This document shows, piece after piece, positions 11,020-22,405 of a stretch of DNA of 64,000 nt. Under the pieces are notes generated by a model. The model worked only from the letters and a program-made list of their open reading frames with translations. It did not search any database and had not been told where the DNA came from. Where the stretch lies: the NCBI GenBank assembly GCA_037127315.1, contig JBBBDQ010001156.1:15001-79000 (forward strand), written 5' to 3'. The number at the start of each line of letters is the position of its first letter. Positions within the stretch are counted from its first letter, which is position 1. The stretch comes from Ascarosepion bandense (lineage: Eukaryota > Mollusca > Cephalopoda > Sepiida > Sepiidae). Made by a program: the position numbers and the translations under genes.

Positions 11020-11391
11020 CCATATAGATTCATCAAAGTAGCTATTGTGTCTTAGACCCTCTAAACGCCGAAAAACTTACAGTTAGACAAAGCTTTCTGG
11101 GAGAAGGCGCGTTTTCTTACGTGACCAACAGCCTGAGCACAACGAGTACGCTCAGATCCCTCGGTCACGATGACTTGCGACTTCGTTCTAGCTCAAACAT
11201 CCACTACTCTCAAATAGTCAGTTCTACTCAATTTCACTAGCAAGTTTTGGGTCTACCTGTGCTTTAGTTTTCTAGTACTTTCCAAAGGTAACACGCTGAG
11301 TTCGCTTCCTCCAGACCGATACTATCAAGTCACCTTCCTGACAAATCGTCCTTGGTGAGATTTGAACCCGAATTTCAAAATCAGAAATCGA
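11020..11391 (-). repeat. SINE with tRNA Ser/Leu-like head
   Basis: On the minus strand a B-box-like GGGTTCAAATCTC (plus strand 11357-11369) opens an element whose body shares CTCGGTCACGATGACTTGCG and CTCCAGACCGATA-type blocks with 62285-62655. The A-box end is replaced by a TA tract at 11392. Old and diverged. Confidence 0.6.
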
Positions 11392-11399
11392 TATATATA

Positions 11400-11718
11400 T
11401 ATATATATTAATTTATTTGTTTAAACATTTTTTTAATGAATACTCGTATTTAAGTAGATAATCTGTTTTACTTATAATTAAACAGTATATTTATTTATAT
11501 CTAAATAATCGAAAAATTTTGTTAGGAAAATATGTGTCCTCCGGCAGGATACGAAAAGAGAAAGACATCAGAGGATGTATATATTCCTCACAAGATTTTT
11601 CGATTATTCACTCCGGTAGTATATAAATAAATATACTGTTTAATTTTTAAAAACAGAGTATCAAATATGAGTATTCATTAAAAATAATGTTAAAACAAAT
11701 AAATTGAAAATATGTAAG
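11400..11718. mobile_element. Foldback element, ~140 bp inverted arms
   Basis: 11400-11538 and 11578-11718 are inverted complements. Both read AATTTATTTGTT, TTAATGAATACTC, AACAGTATATTTATTTATAT and TAATCGAAAAAT in the same order. The spacer is about 40 bp. No coding sequence is present, so it is a non-autonomous foldback/MITE or an inverted duplication. Confidence 0.65.
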
Positions 11719-11962
11719 TGTTCGAAACGAATTTCATAAAATTTTGTAATCATTTAGTATATATATATAACACTGACTCTTTCTCCAAACAAACAACAAA
11801 ATGCTTTATTTTTTCCTCCTTACCCCCACTATTCTTTTCGTCTGGATAAATTTAGCCCGTTCATTTTCGTAGAAACTTTCACTCTGATGAGTAGAGTGTC
11901 TTTGTAAATATTCATAAAATAAATTATCACCGATTGATTTATAAATTTTTCAATTTATATTC

Positions 11963-11965
<3 letters not shown>

Positions 11966-12010
<45 letters not shown>
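11966..12010. repeat. TA microsatellite
   Basis: TA repeat ending in a few TG units. The flanking 11720-11965 and 12011-12155 are AT-rich and unassigned. Confidence 0.95.
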
Positions 12011-12011
<1 letters not shown>

Positions 12012-12159
12012 AAATGAAATATGCTTAGGTTTTTTAGTGTGCTAGAACAGTGGCATGTATGCGTGTGTGATAGTTGGGATCTTTTTAGTCTGATGGTATT
12101 AGTCTGTTTTGACATGTGGTATGTGTTGATCTGACCGTTAGTTTAACTTTTGCCAAGGT

Positions 12160-12443
12160 AATCGGCTCGGATCGAGAAATCGGGGAGCCGAGTTCGAATT
12201 CCAGTTGAATTCATTGCATTCACTTACGCGCTAATACCCTCGGGAAAGGTATTAATCCGTCTCTTCCTTCCGGTTATGGGTTAAATAACAGGACAGACTG
12301 GGTTCTATAGCCTTGGTCGGCAACCAGTCTACCACAGAAAGCAATGGCAACCTACTGCGGGAAAATCTTCTGCCCAGTCAGTCATGTCTCTTTCGAGACA
12401 TGATCGCCCAAACGTGTATCACGTATGGCACGTAACTGACTGA
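12160..12443 (+). repeat. SINE S1 copy
   Basis: Good copy in forward order: ATCGGCTCGGATCGAGAAAT, B box GAGTTCGAATTCC, TTCACTTACGCG, GGGAAAGGTATTAAT, AACAGGACAGACTGGGTTCT, CAACCAGTCTACC, GCAATGGCAACCTACTGC, AGACATGATCGCCC and TATCACGTATGGCACGTAAC. The first bases of the head are lost. Confidence 0.88.
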
Positions 12444-12899
12444 ATACCCAACAACTTATTTACTTTCCTTTATTTTACTAAACGCATTGTGACAGCCTTC
12501 AAAACCTAACCATATTTCTAATATACACAATGCTTCAAGCAAATTACAAAATGTTCTTATATATGTATATATGTATGTATCATAAACATTAGTTGTGACG
12601 GATGATTTTCCAATACAGCATATCAAAATGTAATTTTGGTATGTTTTATTGGATGCTTCAGAATAGACAAAATGATGGTCAGATTCTTATGGACAAAGTT
12701 TAGGTTAAGGACTTTCTTGAATAACAAGAATAACTTGTGGTGGTGGGGTTCATATTCAGTTCTAGTATGTTTCAATCTGAAAAAAATAAAGTCAACCTCA
12801 CCCGGCACATATGCAATTATGGAACGGAAAAACACTAGCAAAGTAGTACTCAGCAGAAATCGTACTGTAGCACAGCCTCATATATAGATTTAATCGATG

Positions 12900-13797
12900 T
12901 GAAAGCTGTCTGTCAATCATCACAGGCAACCTTTCCTGCCTCCCATAAGCATGGACCAAGCAAGTCTTACTGAGAGCAATATACTTCACCTCATTGGCCT
13001 TACCCTAGCTTCCGATCTCAAGTGCAACCATTACATTGAGTCAATAGCCAAATCTACTGCTAGGAAGGTTAGGTCACTGTGTCGCGCCAGGATGTTTTTT
13101 CCGCCTGAATTCATCTTGCACAGATACAAATCAACCATCCGTCCGTGCATGAAATACTGCTGTCATACATGGTCAGGCGCCCCCGCTGTTCATCTCAGTG
13201 TTCTTGACAGGCTCCAAAGGAGAATCAGTAATGTGATAGGTACGGACTTGGCGGCTCGACTCCAGCCACTTTCCCATCGAAAGGATTTGGCTTCCCTCCG
13301 TCTGTTCTATAAATATTTTCATGGCTTCTTCTCCAAAGAACTTAAGTCACTAGTGCCGCTGCAACAAATGTTTCCTCGTACAACCAAGCTGGCAACTGGG
13401 TCCCACCCATTCACAGTTAGATCAACCAAATGCAGACGACAATTCTACTCCTGCAGCTTCTTTTCTCGCACTTCCCCCCTGTGGAACTCACTATCATATT
13501 CTTTCCTTACCGACGGCTAGAATCTCCAGGTATTTAAACGCAATGTCAATATCCATCTCTTAACCACTTGACTCCAGTTCGTTCAACACCACCCTGTATA
13601 TCTTTTCCTTTCTTTCTACATTTGCAACTGTCATCACACCTGTATTCCCATCCATCTCTTACTCCTTTCTCTGACACGCCCTGTAACTGGTTCGTCGTTC
13701 TCTTTAATCGCCTCCTATCTAATCTTTTACTCTTATGTAGCCTACTACGCATCCGTGGCGTTACCGCCTTGTTTGGGGTGAAACGATTAAAAAAAAA
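12900..13797 (+). pseudogene. CR1/Jockey-type LINE, best-preserved RT C-terminus
   Basis: An open frame at 12951-13520 (189 codons) has LTLASDLKCNHYIESIAKST, KSTIRPCMKYCCHTWSGAP, VLDRLQRRISNVIGTDLAA, ASLRLFYKYFHGF and SCSFFSRTSPLWNSL. This is the connection/C-terminal end of a non-LTR reverse transcriptase; the polymerase palm motifs and the endonuclease are missing. A 3' UTR follows to the signature GGGGTGAAACGATT and A-tail. It is 5'-truncated and not a host gene. Confidence 0.88.
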
Positions 13798-14440
13798 GAC
13801 GAAATTCGTCACAAGTCACGGTATATTTGCAACTTGTTGCGTATGAAGCTTTGCAGATGCAGGTCATTGCCTATGTTAACCAATATTTATTACAGAAACC
13901 ATCTTCACTGAACATGTAGATGTTGGAGCAAAGGCCTTGTACAAATGGAAGGCTGCTTCAATGAAAATCTATCTCTTGTATAAAGCAAACGTCAACTTAA
14001 GGGTTTGTTGTCATCAGAAGGAAGAATTTGCATCAGAAGCAATGCACGAAACAAGCAGACAGTGGAGGCAGTGTGATAGTTTAGGTAATGTTCTTTTGAA
14101 AAACACTTGATCCTGTCATTCATGTGGAAGTTAGTTTGGCCAGAAGCATCGATCTTAAACATCGTTGAAGACTACGAACATCTGGTAATGGCAGTCGACT
14201 CCTAAAGGGGCAGTGGCATATTTCAACGGAGCAATTCTCTCTGTGATTCTGCACGAGTTATAAGGAAACGTTTTCAAAAGCATAAAGAACACTTCAAAAT
14301 TTTGCCTTGCAGATAACAACCTTTCCGTGTTGTAACAGCATGTACGGTCTGCAAAACACCCATTACGTAAAAGTTAAAGAGCATGTCCTAACATCCTGAC
14401 ACCAGATCCCGGAGACCAACATTCGAGGTTTGAACCAATT
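13798..14440. other. unassigned sequence between two LINEs
   Basis: About 640 bp of moderate GC with no frame longer than 60 codons. The texture is less repetitive than the flanks and could be an old gene or transposase relic, but I cannot recognise it. Confidence 0.35.
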
Positions 14441-14489
14441 CACGCTTTTTTGCCAATTTTTAGATACATGGCTGACTATCAGCTTCTTA

Positions 14490-15285
14490 TACTTTTATGT
14501 GCCGTGTCTCTTCAGGATGTAGGCAATTACGGCCCCACACATCTTCCTATCTTTTGGTGCTTTGAATACCTTTTGTCTTGGTATTTTCTTCTCTGCAACC
14601 CATTTTTAAAGCCCATCAAGTATGCCACGCTTTGTTTCCCATCTGTTTTTCTTTCTCTCTATCCGTCCTGGCAGTATCAGATTCTCCAGGCCCTCCTTCC
14701 TCATTACGGGTCCCTGAACTTTCAGATGGCTCTTCCTAGTGTTAAGCATAAGCTTTCTTTTTGTATCCATTCACTCCAAAACCTTTTCCATGCACAAATG
14801 TTCGGTCCATAGCATCCTCAGCATCTTTCTGTAGAACCACATTTCTGTTGCTTTGAGTCTTTCCTTCATCTTCGAGGAGATTGTCCAGTATTCGCTGTCA
14901 CGTGGAAAGAAATTTATTTGCATAACAATTCAGTATTTTTTTCTTTGTTTTCAACGATATTCCGGTCTCTTAATACTCTACGCAGTTTTGGTAATGAATC
15001 CTTGACCATGCCAATCCGCCTTCGGATCCCAGTGTCGCACTTTCTATCCTCTGTCAATTCTGACAGAGGATGGAAAGAGATTTCCAGAGATTTAAATTTC
15101 TGTATCTGTTTGATTTTAATAACCCTGACCTATAATTGACATTTTGTGTTCCTCTTTTCGCTGATGAGCAATCATTCAGTTTTCTTGTAGTTTATGTTTA
15201 GACCTTTCTTCTTATTTTCCTTCGCTACTTCTTGAAGGAGGTGTTGTAATATTCTTTTCCGTGTCTGCGTAAATAAACTATTAAG
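14490..15285 (-). pseudogene. RTE-type LINE, degraded 3' fragment
   Basis: Plus-strand landmarks of the reversed RTE end are present in order: GTCTCTTCAGGATGTAGGC, TTCTCCAGGCCCTCCTTCCT, CAGATGGCTCTTCCTAG, CATCCTCAGCATC and CAATCCGCCTTCGGAT. They correspond to 16615-17350 in the better copy. Many indels; not translatable. Confidence 0.8.
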
Positions 15286-15322
15286 ATACCGTGTCATCTG
15301 CGTAAATAAACTATTAAGATAC
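15266..15322. repeat. short tandem duplication at an RTE-RTE junction
   Basis: TGCGTAAATAAACTATTAAG occurs twice, about 33 bp apart, exactly between a minus-strand and a plus-strand RTE fragment. Confidence 0.7.
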
Positions 15323-15560
15323 AGGAAAAGAATGTTGGACGGCTATGTAATATCAATGCTTCTCTATGGCAGTGAATGCTGGAAAATTTATTCGCTGATT
15401 AAGAGGAAACGTAAGATAACAAAAAATGGCCTCATTGTTCGATACTGGCAATAAAATAAACGGAACATGTGAGTGACGAGGAAGTTTTAACAAATAGAAA
15501 TAAAATGACACATATACGTGGAAACGAAAAGAAACAGGTGAAATTAATGAGACACATAAT
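15310..15560 (+). pseudogene. RTE-type LINE fragment, plus strand
   Basis: Reads GGACGGCTATGTAATATCAA and CTCTATGGCAGTGAATGCTG. These encode the L-D-C-Y-V-x-S-x-L-x-Y-G-x-E-C-W block of RTE reverse transcriptase that is also seen at 20460-20510. It decays downstream. Confidence 0.75.
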
Positions 15561-15579
15561 AAAAGATAAAGTGTTTCAT

Positions 15580-15967
15580 TGAATTGTTTTTACGGTTTAT
15601 CAACCCTTTGCAGATTATTTAAAGCCAAGAAATATTTTCAGATTGTGAAAGTTTTTGGAGATAATAAAAACTTACTGACACAAATTCTACTAATTAATCC
15701 ATGGAGAAGGGGTGAATTCGTCCAATTCCTTTGCACGAAAAAGAATGTAATGAACCCGACTAGAATTGGAACTTGGCTCTCCAAGTTGCAATTTCGGACC
15801 GTTATTAATTGCACCACACTCACATAGACACAGATACACACTGAACTGAGCTTGACCCCCACTACAAGCTTACGTTAAGTGATATTATCAATCAGTACTA
15901 ACCAATCTAGGTGTTGCTTAACTTGATCTTACGGGAACCGCCATTTGAACGTAATATGACCGTGAGC
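15580..15967 (-). repeat. Composite 5S rRNA/tRNA SINE (S2) copy 1
   Basis: On the minus strand the element begins with a degenerate 5S rRNA (15865-15967). Plus-strand landmarks, reversed 5S, are CAGTACTAACC, TAGGTGTTGCTTAACTT and GGGAACC. A tRNA-like module with B box and a body follow, and the element ends at the hairpin GCAAAGGGTTGATAAACCGT (minus strand, near 15592-15612). It has diverged in its middle. Confidence 0.7.
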
Positions 15968-16594
15968 TTGAAGGAAACATGCTTGGATGTTTGGACACCC
16001 ACGGGAAATACTGAAGCCTAGACTGACGGCGACTAACGTACAGAAGGTAATTTTAGAAGGCGAGTTAATAAACCGAGAGGAGCTAGAAAGGATAGAACGT
16101 TGTGGAGAGCCGTGATCTTCCACGTCTTGATGGGACACAGAACGTAAAACAAGTCATAATATTTTATTAGCTTAGTGTACGTTCAGTGAGAGAGATTCAT
16201 TATTCATAGAGATATGTGCTTTTGCCAGAAAGATTGCTATGTGCAGAAGGTGGAGAAGTGAGTGATTGATAGATGCAAAGATATAAGCGTGAAGTAGTGT
16301 TGGAATCTAAAATACAAGTGTCGTCCACACTTATATGAAATGAAACACATTCTTATGAATGCGAAGAAAAAAGAGCATGACACCTTTTAGGCATTAAAAA
16401 AAAATCCAACAAGGGACATTTCGAAGGAAGCGTTAAAAAATGAAAGAGGGCTATCTTTTCATATGACAATCAAACGAAAGACACTCTTTCTTTCCAAAAG
16501 TGTCATGCGAAAATGTCATGACATCGGAGGGCAAACTTACTTCTCAGATATATCAAGTTCCTTACATGATCCACAGCCTATCGTCGTAAATTTA
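15968..16594. other. unassigned sequence
   Basis: No recognisable gene or repeat; short frames only. Confidence 0.4.
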
Positions 16595-17740
16595 GTTTCT
16601 TCTTCTTCTATGTGCCCTATCCCTTCAGGATGTAGGCGATCATGGATCTCCACGTCTCCCTATCCCTTGTGACTCTTAGTATGTTTGCTCCTGTTGCTCC
16701 TGGTAACCCCCGTTCCGTCATCCACCTGATCAGACCCTGCAAATATGTTATCCGCTGCCTTCCTCTGTCTCTCCTTCCTTCTATCTGTCCAGTCAGTATC
16801 AGGTTCTCCAGGCTCTCCTTCCTCATTGCATGTCCCAGGAACTTCAGTTGTCTCTTCCTGATGCTCAGCATCAATTTCCTTTTTGTTGCCATTCTTTCTA
16901 ACACTTCGTCGTTGCTTGTATGCTCAGTCCACGATATCCGTAGCATCCTTCTGTAGAACCACATTTCGGCCGCTTCTAGTTTTGTCCTCATTTTCAATGA
17001 TATTGTCCAGCATTCACAGCCGTATTGAAGAACTAACATCACGTAGCAGTCTAGCACTCTTTTCTTCGTTTCTATTGAGATCTTCCTGTGTGTTAGTATT
17101 TTGCTCATCTTCTGGAACGCGTCCTTTGCCATGCCAATTCGCCTTCGGATCTCCGTGTCGCACTTTCCATCTCCTGTTAGAACACTTCCTAGGTACTTAA
17201 ATTCTTGTACTTGTTTGATTCTGTTATCCCCCACCTGTATTTGACATTTTGGGTTGTATCTTTTGCTGATGACCATGCACTCAGTTTTCTTAAAGTTTAT
17301 TTGTAGTCCCTTCTTGTCACTCTCCACTGCTACTTTCTGTATGAGATCTTGCAGTTTCTTTCCGTGTCCGCAATCATTACTGTATCGTCCGCGTATCTTA
17401 TGTTGTTCAGGTTGTGGCCTCCAATAACAAATCCTGGTGTGTCATCTAGGGTCCTCAAAATATTCTCGCTGTATAGGTTGAACAAATCCGGTGAAAAGAC
17501 ACATCCTTGTCTTACGCCTTTTTTCTATCTTTGTGTATCTACTGAGGTCGTTACCTGTCCGTATGCAGGCCGTTTGCTGCCAGTAGAGATTCTTGATTAT
17601 TCTTATGTGTTTGCCGAAAATGTCGAGGTTGCCTAGCATTTCCATCAATTCTTTGTGTCATATTTTGTCGAATGCTTTCGCGTAATCAATGAAGCATAGG
17701 TACAAGTCTTTCTTCATTTGTTACACGAGTTTAATATAAT
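16595..17740 (-). pseudogene. RTE-type LINE reverse transcriptase, best copy, 5'-truncated
   Basis: On the minus strand the RT motifs appear in order. FIDYAKAFDK lies at about 17668-17700 (motif A) and is followed at once by a stop where the family has Trp. IRIIKNLYW and [16 protein letters not shown] come next, then the catalytic YADD at 17384-17395. A frameshift near 17345 leads into the 236-codon C-terminal frame at 16617-17327, with KKTECMVISK, FKYLGSVLTGDGKCDTEI, YGCECWTI, WFYRRMLRISWTEH and RKRQLKFLGHAMRKE. The endonuclease and the RT start are missing. The 3' end is a short (GAA)n tail. The motif set fits the RTE clade. Confidence 0.9.
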
Positions 17741-18230
17741 ATATTCTTGAACTTATGTCCGTGATTTCGAAATTCGCTCGAAAGTAATTCTAGGGTAGCC
17801 TTTAAACACTTTTTTCTCCTGTGGTAATTTTCTCAAGTTAGTTCGTCTAGACCGTTACATAAATTGTTCATGCGATCAATCAAATCTTGTTCACAGTTTG
17901 CAAGTCTTAACACTGCGTTAATCACCTCAGATTTCCGAAAATGGGAAGACTTCTGACGTCTGTCTCGCATAACAACTGAGCAACAACTGCGCCAAACCAT
18001 CAGCTACCTGTCCTCATTGAGTCAGGTGAGTAGTGGCAAGAAGCAAAAGAAACAAGTTGTCAACTAGGAATTACGAATACTTCTTAAAGAATTGGGTGAC
18101 AAAACACTCCATGCGATTAACACAGGTTTTAGAAAATACAGAAACTGTGAAAATGTCACACCAGGCGTGATGTTTCTGTCATATACTCAGAGATTCTTTA
18201 TAAAATACAAAAATGAATCTTCAATATTGT
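17741..18230. other. unassigned sequence
   Basis: No gene or clear repeat found. Confidence 0.4.
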
Positions 18231-18231
18231 T

Positions 18232-18300
18232 GATCCTTGCCTGGCATCTCGTTTCAGTAAATTTTCCACCGTCGTAACGTCGCTTCCCTGTGCCTTTTTA
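18232..18300 (+). pseudogene. CR1/Jockey-type LINE fragment
   Basis: GATCCTTGCCTGGCATCTCG and CACCGTCGTAACGTCGCTTC match the TDLAARLQ...HRRDVAS region of the family. Confidence 0.6.
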
Positions 18301-18480
18301 AAAAATCACAAGAAAGGCGATAATGCCTCTAAGACATAATGGGCTACTGGGAGGTATAGAATGAAAAGATTTTAGAAGCAACCGGAAAGACAATCGTAAG
18401 GATGAAACAAGTGATAAATAACTTCTTCTGTTTAAAAGGACGAGGAGGTGTGTAAACCAGACAGTAGCTGAAAATATTTT
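18300..18480 (-). pseudogene. CR1/Jockey-type LINE 3' end, inverted
   Basis: The reversed family tail (AAAAATCACAAGAAAGGCGATAATGCC region) points left, abutting the plus-strand fragment before it. Confidence 0.6.
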
Positions 18481-18484
18481 TATT

Positions 18485-18945
18485 GTTATCGTTCTCCCTT
18501 GAGTTTTCCCTATTGGTACCGAGGCTATGAATTTAAGTGCACTACCAAATTAGTGGCAAGGTTTCATCATTTTATAGTTGAAATGGTTAGATGTAACCGT
18601 AAGTTCTATGCTAACCGTTTCTTTTATCGCACTTCTCACTTGTGGAACTCTATTCCGCCTTCTTGCTTCCCTGGCAAGGTCTCATTATTTTATAGTTGAA
18701 ATGGCTAGATGCAACCGTAAGTTCTATGCTAACAGTTTCCCTCGCACTACTATCTTGCTGCCTTTTAGTCAAATTTGATTTTTCAAAAGTTAAATGCATT
18801 GACAATTATCTTCTATCTTCCAAATTCCAGTTCTTCCTTGTTCTCTCTCTTAAATATTGTTTTCTTATCTCAAACCCAATAACCTCTTATATCTTAGTGG
18901 CTTTATAGACTTGTTTGGGGTGCAATGTTTTAAAAATCATTAATT
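18485..18945 (+). pseudogene. CR1/Jockey-type LINE fragment with internal duplication
   Basis: Encodes the tail region (YRGYEFKCTTKLVARFHHFIV, then NRFFYRTSHLWNSIP). A segment starting GGCAAGGT at 18555 is repeated at 18673 (period 118 bp), so the F-Y-A-N block occurs twice. It ends with the LINE tail TTGTTTGGGGTGCAATG. Confidence 0.75.
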
Positions 18946-19024
18946 AAAACCAAAATAACTCAACTTCTTTTCATGTTCGGTGTATCGCTAATGAGTAAAT
19001 TATTACGAAAATTAAAAAAAATCA

Positions 19025-19285
19025 TTGTCTAGATACAGGGCATCATTCAAAATGTCTGAATTAAGAAAATTCGTAAATTATCTAACGATGGTTTCTCCTA
19101 CACAGGGTACCACTGTTGAGAATTATCTGAAAACACGAATGAAGCTTGTTAAACGGGGCTCTTCGGAAGCCGAAGAATGTGGTTGTTCTAGCAAAAAGAT
19201 ACTATTCATTGTGACCGAGAGTTTGGGAATACCAGCTAAATTCTTGACTAAATTCAGACTAAACGTTATCTACCAGAGACTGTAA
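19025..19285 (+). other. unexplained 86-codon open frame
   Basis: The frame encodes a Lys/Ser-rich polypeptide with TVENYLKTRMKLVKRG and ECGCSSKKILFIVTESLG. It is not repeat-derived by eye and has no signal peptide or motif I know. It could be chance or a pseudo-exon. Confidence 0.2.
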
Positions 19286-19377
19286 TTAATGCCCATACAG
19301 CTTGCCTTGATTCATATTTCGTCGTGCTAATGTTGCTTTTACTGAAAAACAAAACTATTTACTGAAATAAAATTAAT

Positions 19378-19520
19378 GTGGATTAAATAAGAGGACAGAC
19401 TGGTTATTTTAACCTGGTTTGCCACTAATCTACCGTGGGAAATAACTGTAGCCTACTGCGGGGATTCAGTCATAAATCGTAAAGAGACATGATTGCCTAA
19501 AAGTGCATCACACCTGGCAC
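19378..19520 (+). repeat. SINE S1 3' half
   Basis: GGATTAAATAAGAGGACAGA, GCCACTAATCTACCG, GTAGCCTACTGCGGGG and GACATGATTGCC follow the S1 order, without head. The sequence 19521-20200 after it has no identifiable feature. Confidence 0.7.
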
Positions 19521-20204
19521 CTAAAAAAGGGATCATTTAACAAAAAATATCTATTTACGTAAAAATCTATTTACGTACAAATTGTGACCGCTTTTATGAT
19601 TGTATAAGGTTTTGATGTTACCATTCGACAACTTGCAATTATTTAAATCAATTTACGAAGAAAAATGTATAAACAGATTTTCCTGGAGTTTCAGACGAAT
19701 ATTGGCGTTGCTTAATGAAACATATCTGACCTTCCTTTAGAAGCGGAACTAATCAGATATTTTCAACATTTTTACTGGGACGTAGTCTTTGACCTCAACA
19801 TCTCAATAGTCCCCTGCCGTGAATAATAACGCAAGGATGTAAATCTAGATTTGCATGCATTTACAGATTAGAAGGAGCATTCTTCCCTTAAGAATCATAG
19901 CATCTACCGTGCTTAAAGCATCGCCACAAAAGGGTCGTTTTCCACATTGTTTTCTGTACCTTTTTTTCCAAGGATTCAATACCGTCTTCCGCAATAAGTA
20001 ATTGATTCATTTTCACTATACTTGCGTATTATAAATATCACATAGTTTAGACACCGTTGAGGTGCTTTCTAAACACCTCAACTGAGGTGCTTTCAAAACA
20101 CTTTCGAATACAATTAAAGAAATTAACTATTAACTGAAACGATATATGAAAAGGAAAACATTCTTTTGCCTAAAGCAAATAACCTTTCTTTCCAAAGCAT
20201 CTAA

Positions 20205-20925
20205 GATCAGCATTAAAAACGGTTAAGAAAACCGAATGCTTGGTCATCAGTAAAAAAAAAAAAGCAGCCCAACATGCCAAATACAGGTCGGGGATACTAA
20301 AATCAAGCAGGTAGAAAAATTTAAATACCTGGGAAGAAGACGGAAAGGGCGACACATATATCCGAAATCGAACTGGAATGGCGAAGGACGCATCCCAGTA
20401 GGTGAGTAAAGTATTAAGAAACAGGACAATTTCGCTAGAAACAAAGAAGAGAGGACTGGATTGCTATGTAATATCAGTTCTTCGATATGGCAGTGAATGC
20501 TGGACAATATCATCAAGGATGAAAGAAAAACTTGAAGCAACTGAAACGTGGTTCTACAGAAGGATGCTGCGATTATCATGGATCGAGCATGTGAGCAATG
20601 ATGACGTTTTGGAAATGATGGAAACGAAAAGCAAATTAATACTGAGCATCAGGAAGAGACAGCTGAAGTTCTTGGGACATGCAATGAGGAAGGATGGCTT
20701 GGAGAACCTGATACTAACAGGCTAGATAGAGGGGAAAAGAGACAGGGGAAAGCAGCGGATAACATATTTGAAGGACATAATCAGGTGGATGATGGAACGA
20801 GGGTTGCGTTGTGTGACAGGAGAAGGCGTGCTAAGAGCAACCAAGGATAGGAAGACGTGGAAAGTCATATGATCGACTATGTTCTGAAGAGACAGGGCAC
20901 ATAGAAGAAGAAGAATTCAAAATAC
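20205..20925 (+). pseudogene. RTE-type LINE, 3' fragment, plus strand
   Basis: Encodes KTECLVIS-like sequence, then a frame at 20402-20725: RNRTISLETKKRGLDCYVIS, LRYGSECWTISSRM, WFYRRMLRLSWIEHVSNDDV and RKRQLKFLGHAMRKDGLENL. It stops at a TAG where 16595-17740 reads on. The 3' end is GAAGAAGAAG at about 20906-20915. It has the same truncation style as the other copies. Confidence 0.88.
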
Positions 20926-20929
20926 ATTC

Positions 20930-21640
20930 CATACAGCTTGATGAGCTGGCGAAAGAAAATAATTAACACATTGTTAATTATCTAATTGATTAAACTTTGT
21001 GTTGATAGTATTATAAAAACTTTTTTTAATAATTGTGTCCTTTTCAGTTTCGTATGTATCGGGGATGTTTCAACTCGGAATAAATACCGACTTGAATGCA
21101 AACGTAATTGGCGTAATTTATTACGATTTTTACCTTTAACTATTATTAAATAAACCATTTAGGCACCTGGGAATTTGAATTGTTTTGTAACCTTACAATC
21201 TACGAACGACTTTGTTCCGCTTCACTAAATTTTCCTTCGTTACGGTGACCTCATCCCAGTAATGGAGTAAGCAATTTATCTGTGAGTGGCCACAACGTTG
21301 ACATAAAATCTTTTAAAGAGCCAAGGTCATTACGTACAAAAGAAAATCTTTGTGAGGACTCAGAACAGGTTATTTTTTCTTGTTCTGGTGTTTTAATGTT
21401 TTTGTTCCTCACTCATATTTACAGTACAAAACTGACATAATTGCAGAAATTGACCAGATAAGATTATGCTGCTCCAGATACATTTTTCTTTTTTTTATTG
21501 TGGGAGTACCAGCCACTGTTAAAATCGGTGTAAACGTAAGAAACAGTGTTATATTTACCAAGAATATAACGCGTTGTTGAGCAATTGTCCGAGGACAGAT
21601 AGGCAGCTGAGAGGTGCCTGGTCCCGGAGAAAAGATGATT
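20930..21640. other. unassigned AT-rich sequence
   Basis: No feature recognised. Confidence 0.4.
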
Positions 21641-21800
21641 CTGGCTGTTCCACCTCATTGCACTAGAATGGTGGATTGATAGTCACCACCAAGGTCAGCG
21701 CAACCAACTGTAGTTGGGCAATTTTGGGCTCTGACCCGAGCGTACGCACTCGGATTCCCCACCATAAACTCTGTCTTGATCTTGTGTCACATTACGTCTC
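21640..21800 (+). repeat. dispersed repeat with GACCCGAGCG segment
   Basis: TTGGGCAATTTTGGGCTCTG and GCACTCGGATTCCCCACCAT resemble the stretch ending at 1510. Probably a short interspersed repeat. Confidence 0.45.
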
Positions 21801-21918
21801 ATTGGAGAGACAAAGTAAATATCTATACTCTAAGGAGAATCACAGGCCGATAGAATATTGTATAGGGTTAAAAAAAAAAAAAAAAAGAAAATTTGTGTTC
21901 ATAAATATAAATAAATAG

Positions 21919-22405
21919 TCCTGGGTATGACGATAAACTGTATCCGGCAGCAAGGCCTCTGTGAGGGGTATGAAATCACATCATAATTGCTGTTGTTCCC
22001 AGGTCCACCCTGACCTGGGGTTGTAGCACCTGTTAGGGTCCCAGCTATGGGCAAATAGTTAAACCCCCAAACTGCGGTAAAAACATTATGAAAGTATAGA
22101 AATAGATTTTTTATAGTAAAAATTTCAGGAATACATTTTTCAAGGAAAAAGATATTACCAGCAATACATTAAACTAATACATACCAGCAATATATCTGGT
22201 TTTCAAAAAACCCCACTTTACAAACATCTGTCAGTGAAAACTGATCTACAAACATATTTCGTACAAAGACTATATTTTTTATTCATACAAATCTATTATA
22301 AAACAAATTGTTGGTATTAAAACACCTTTGAGAAGAATATGCCGTAAAACAAAACAAAACAAATAAATATATCTCATACTAATTAATGTTTCCGTTACTA
22401 TGATC
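21919..22405. repeat. dispersed repeat DR1, copy 1
   Basis: Starts TCCTGGGTATGACG and carries TTGCTGTTGTTCCCAGGTCC, AGCACCTGTTAGGGTCC and AGCTATGGGCAAATAGTTAA, then an AT-rich region with ACATTT/AATACAT units. It recurs at 29168-29650 in the same order. Class unknown; no open frame and no tRNA boxes seen. Confidence 0.7.

Noticed and set aside
12951..13520. A host protein-coding gene (189 codons)
   Set aside because: The blocks recur in more than ten damaged copies across the window and match the C-terminal end of non-LTR reverse transcriptases.
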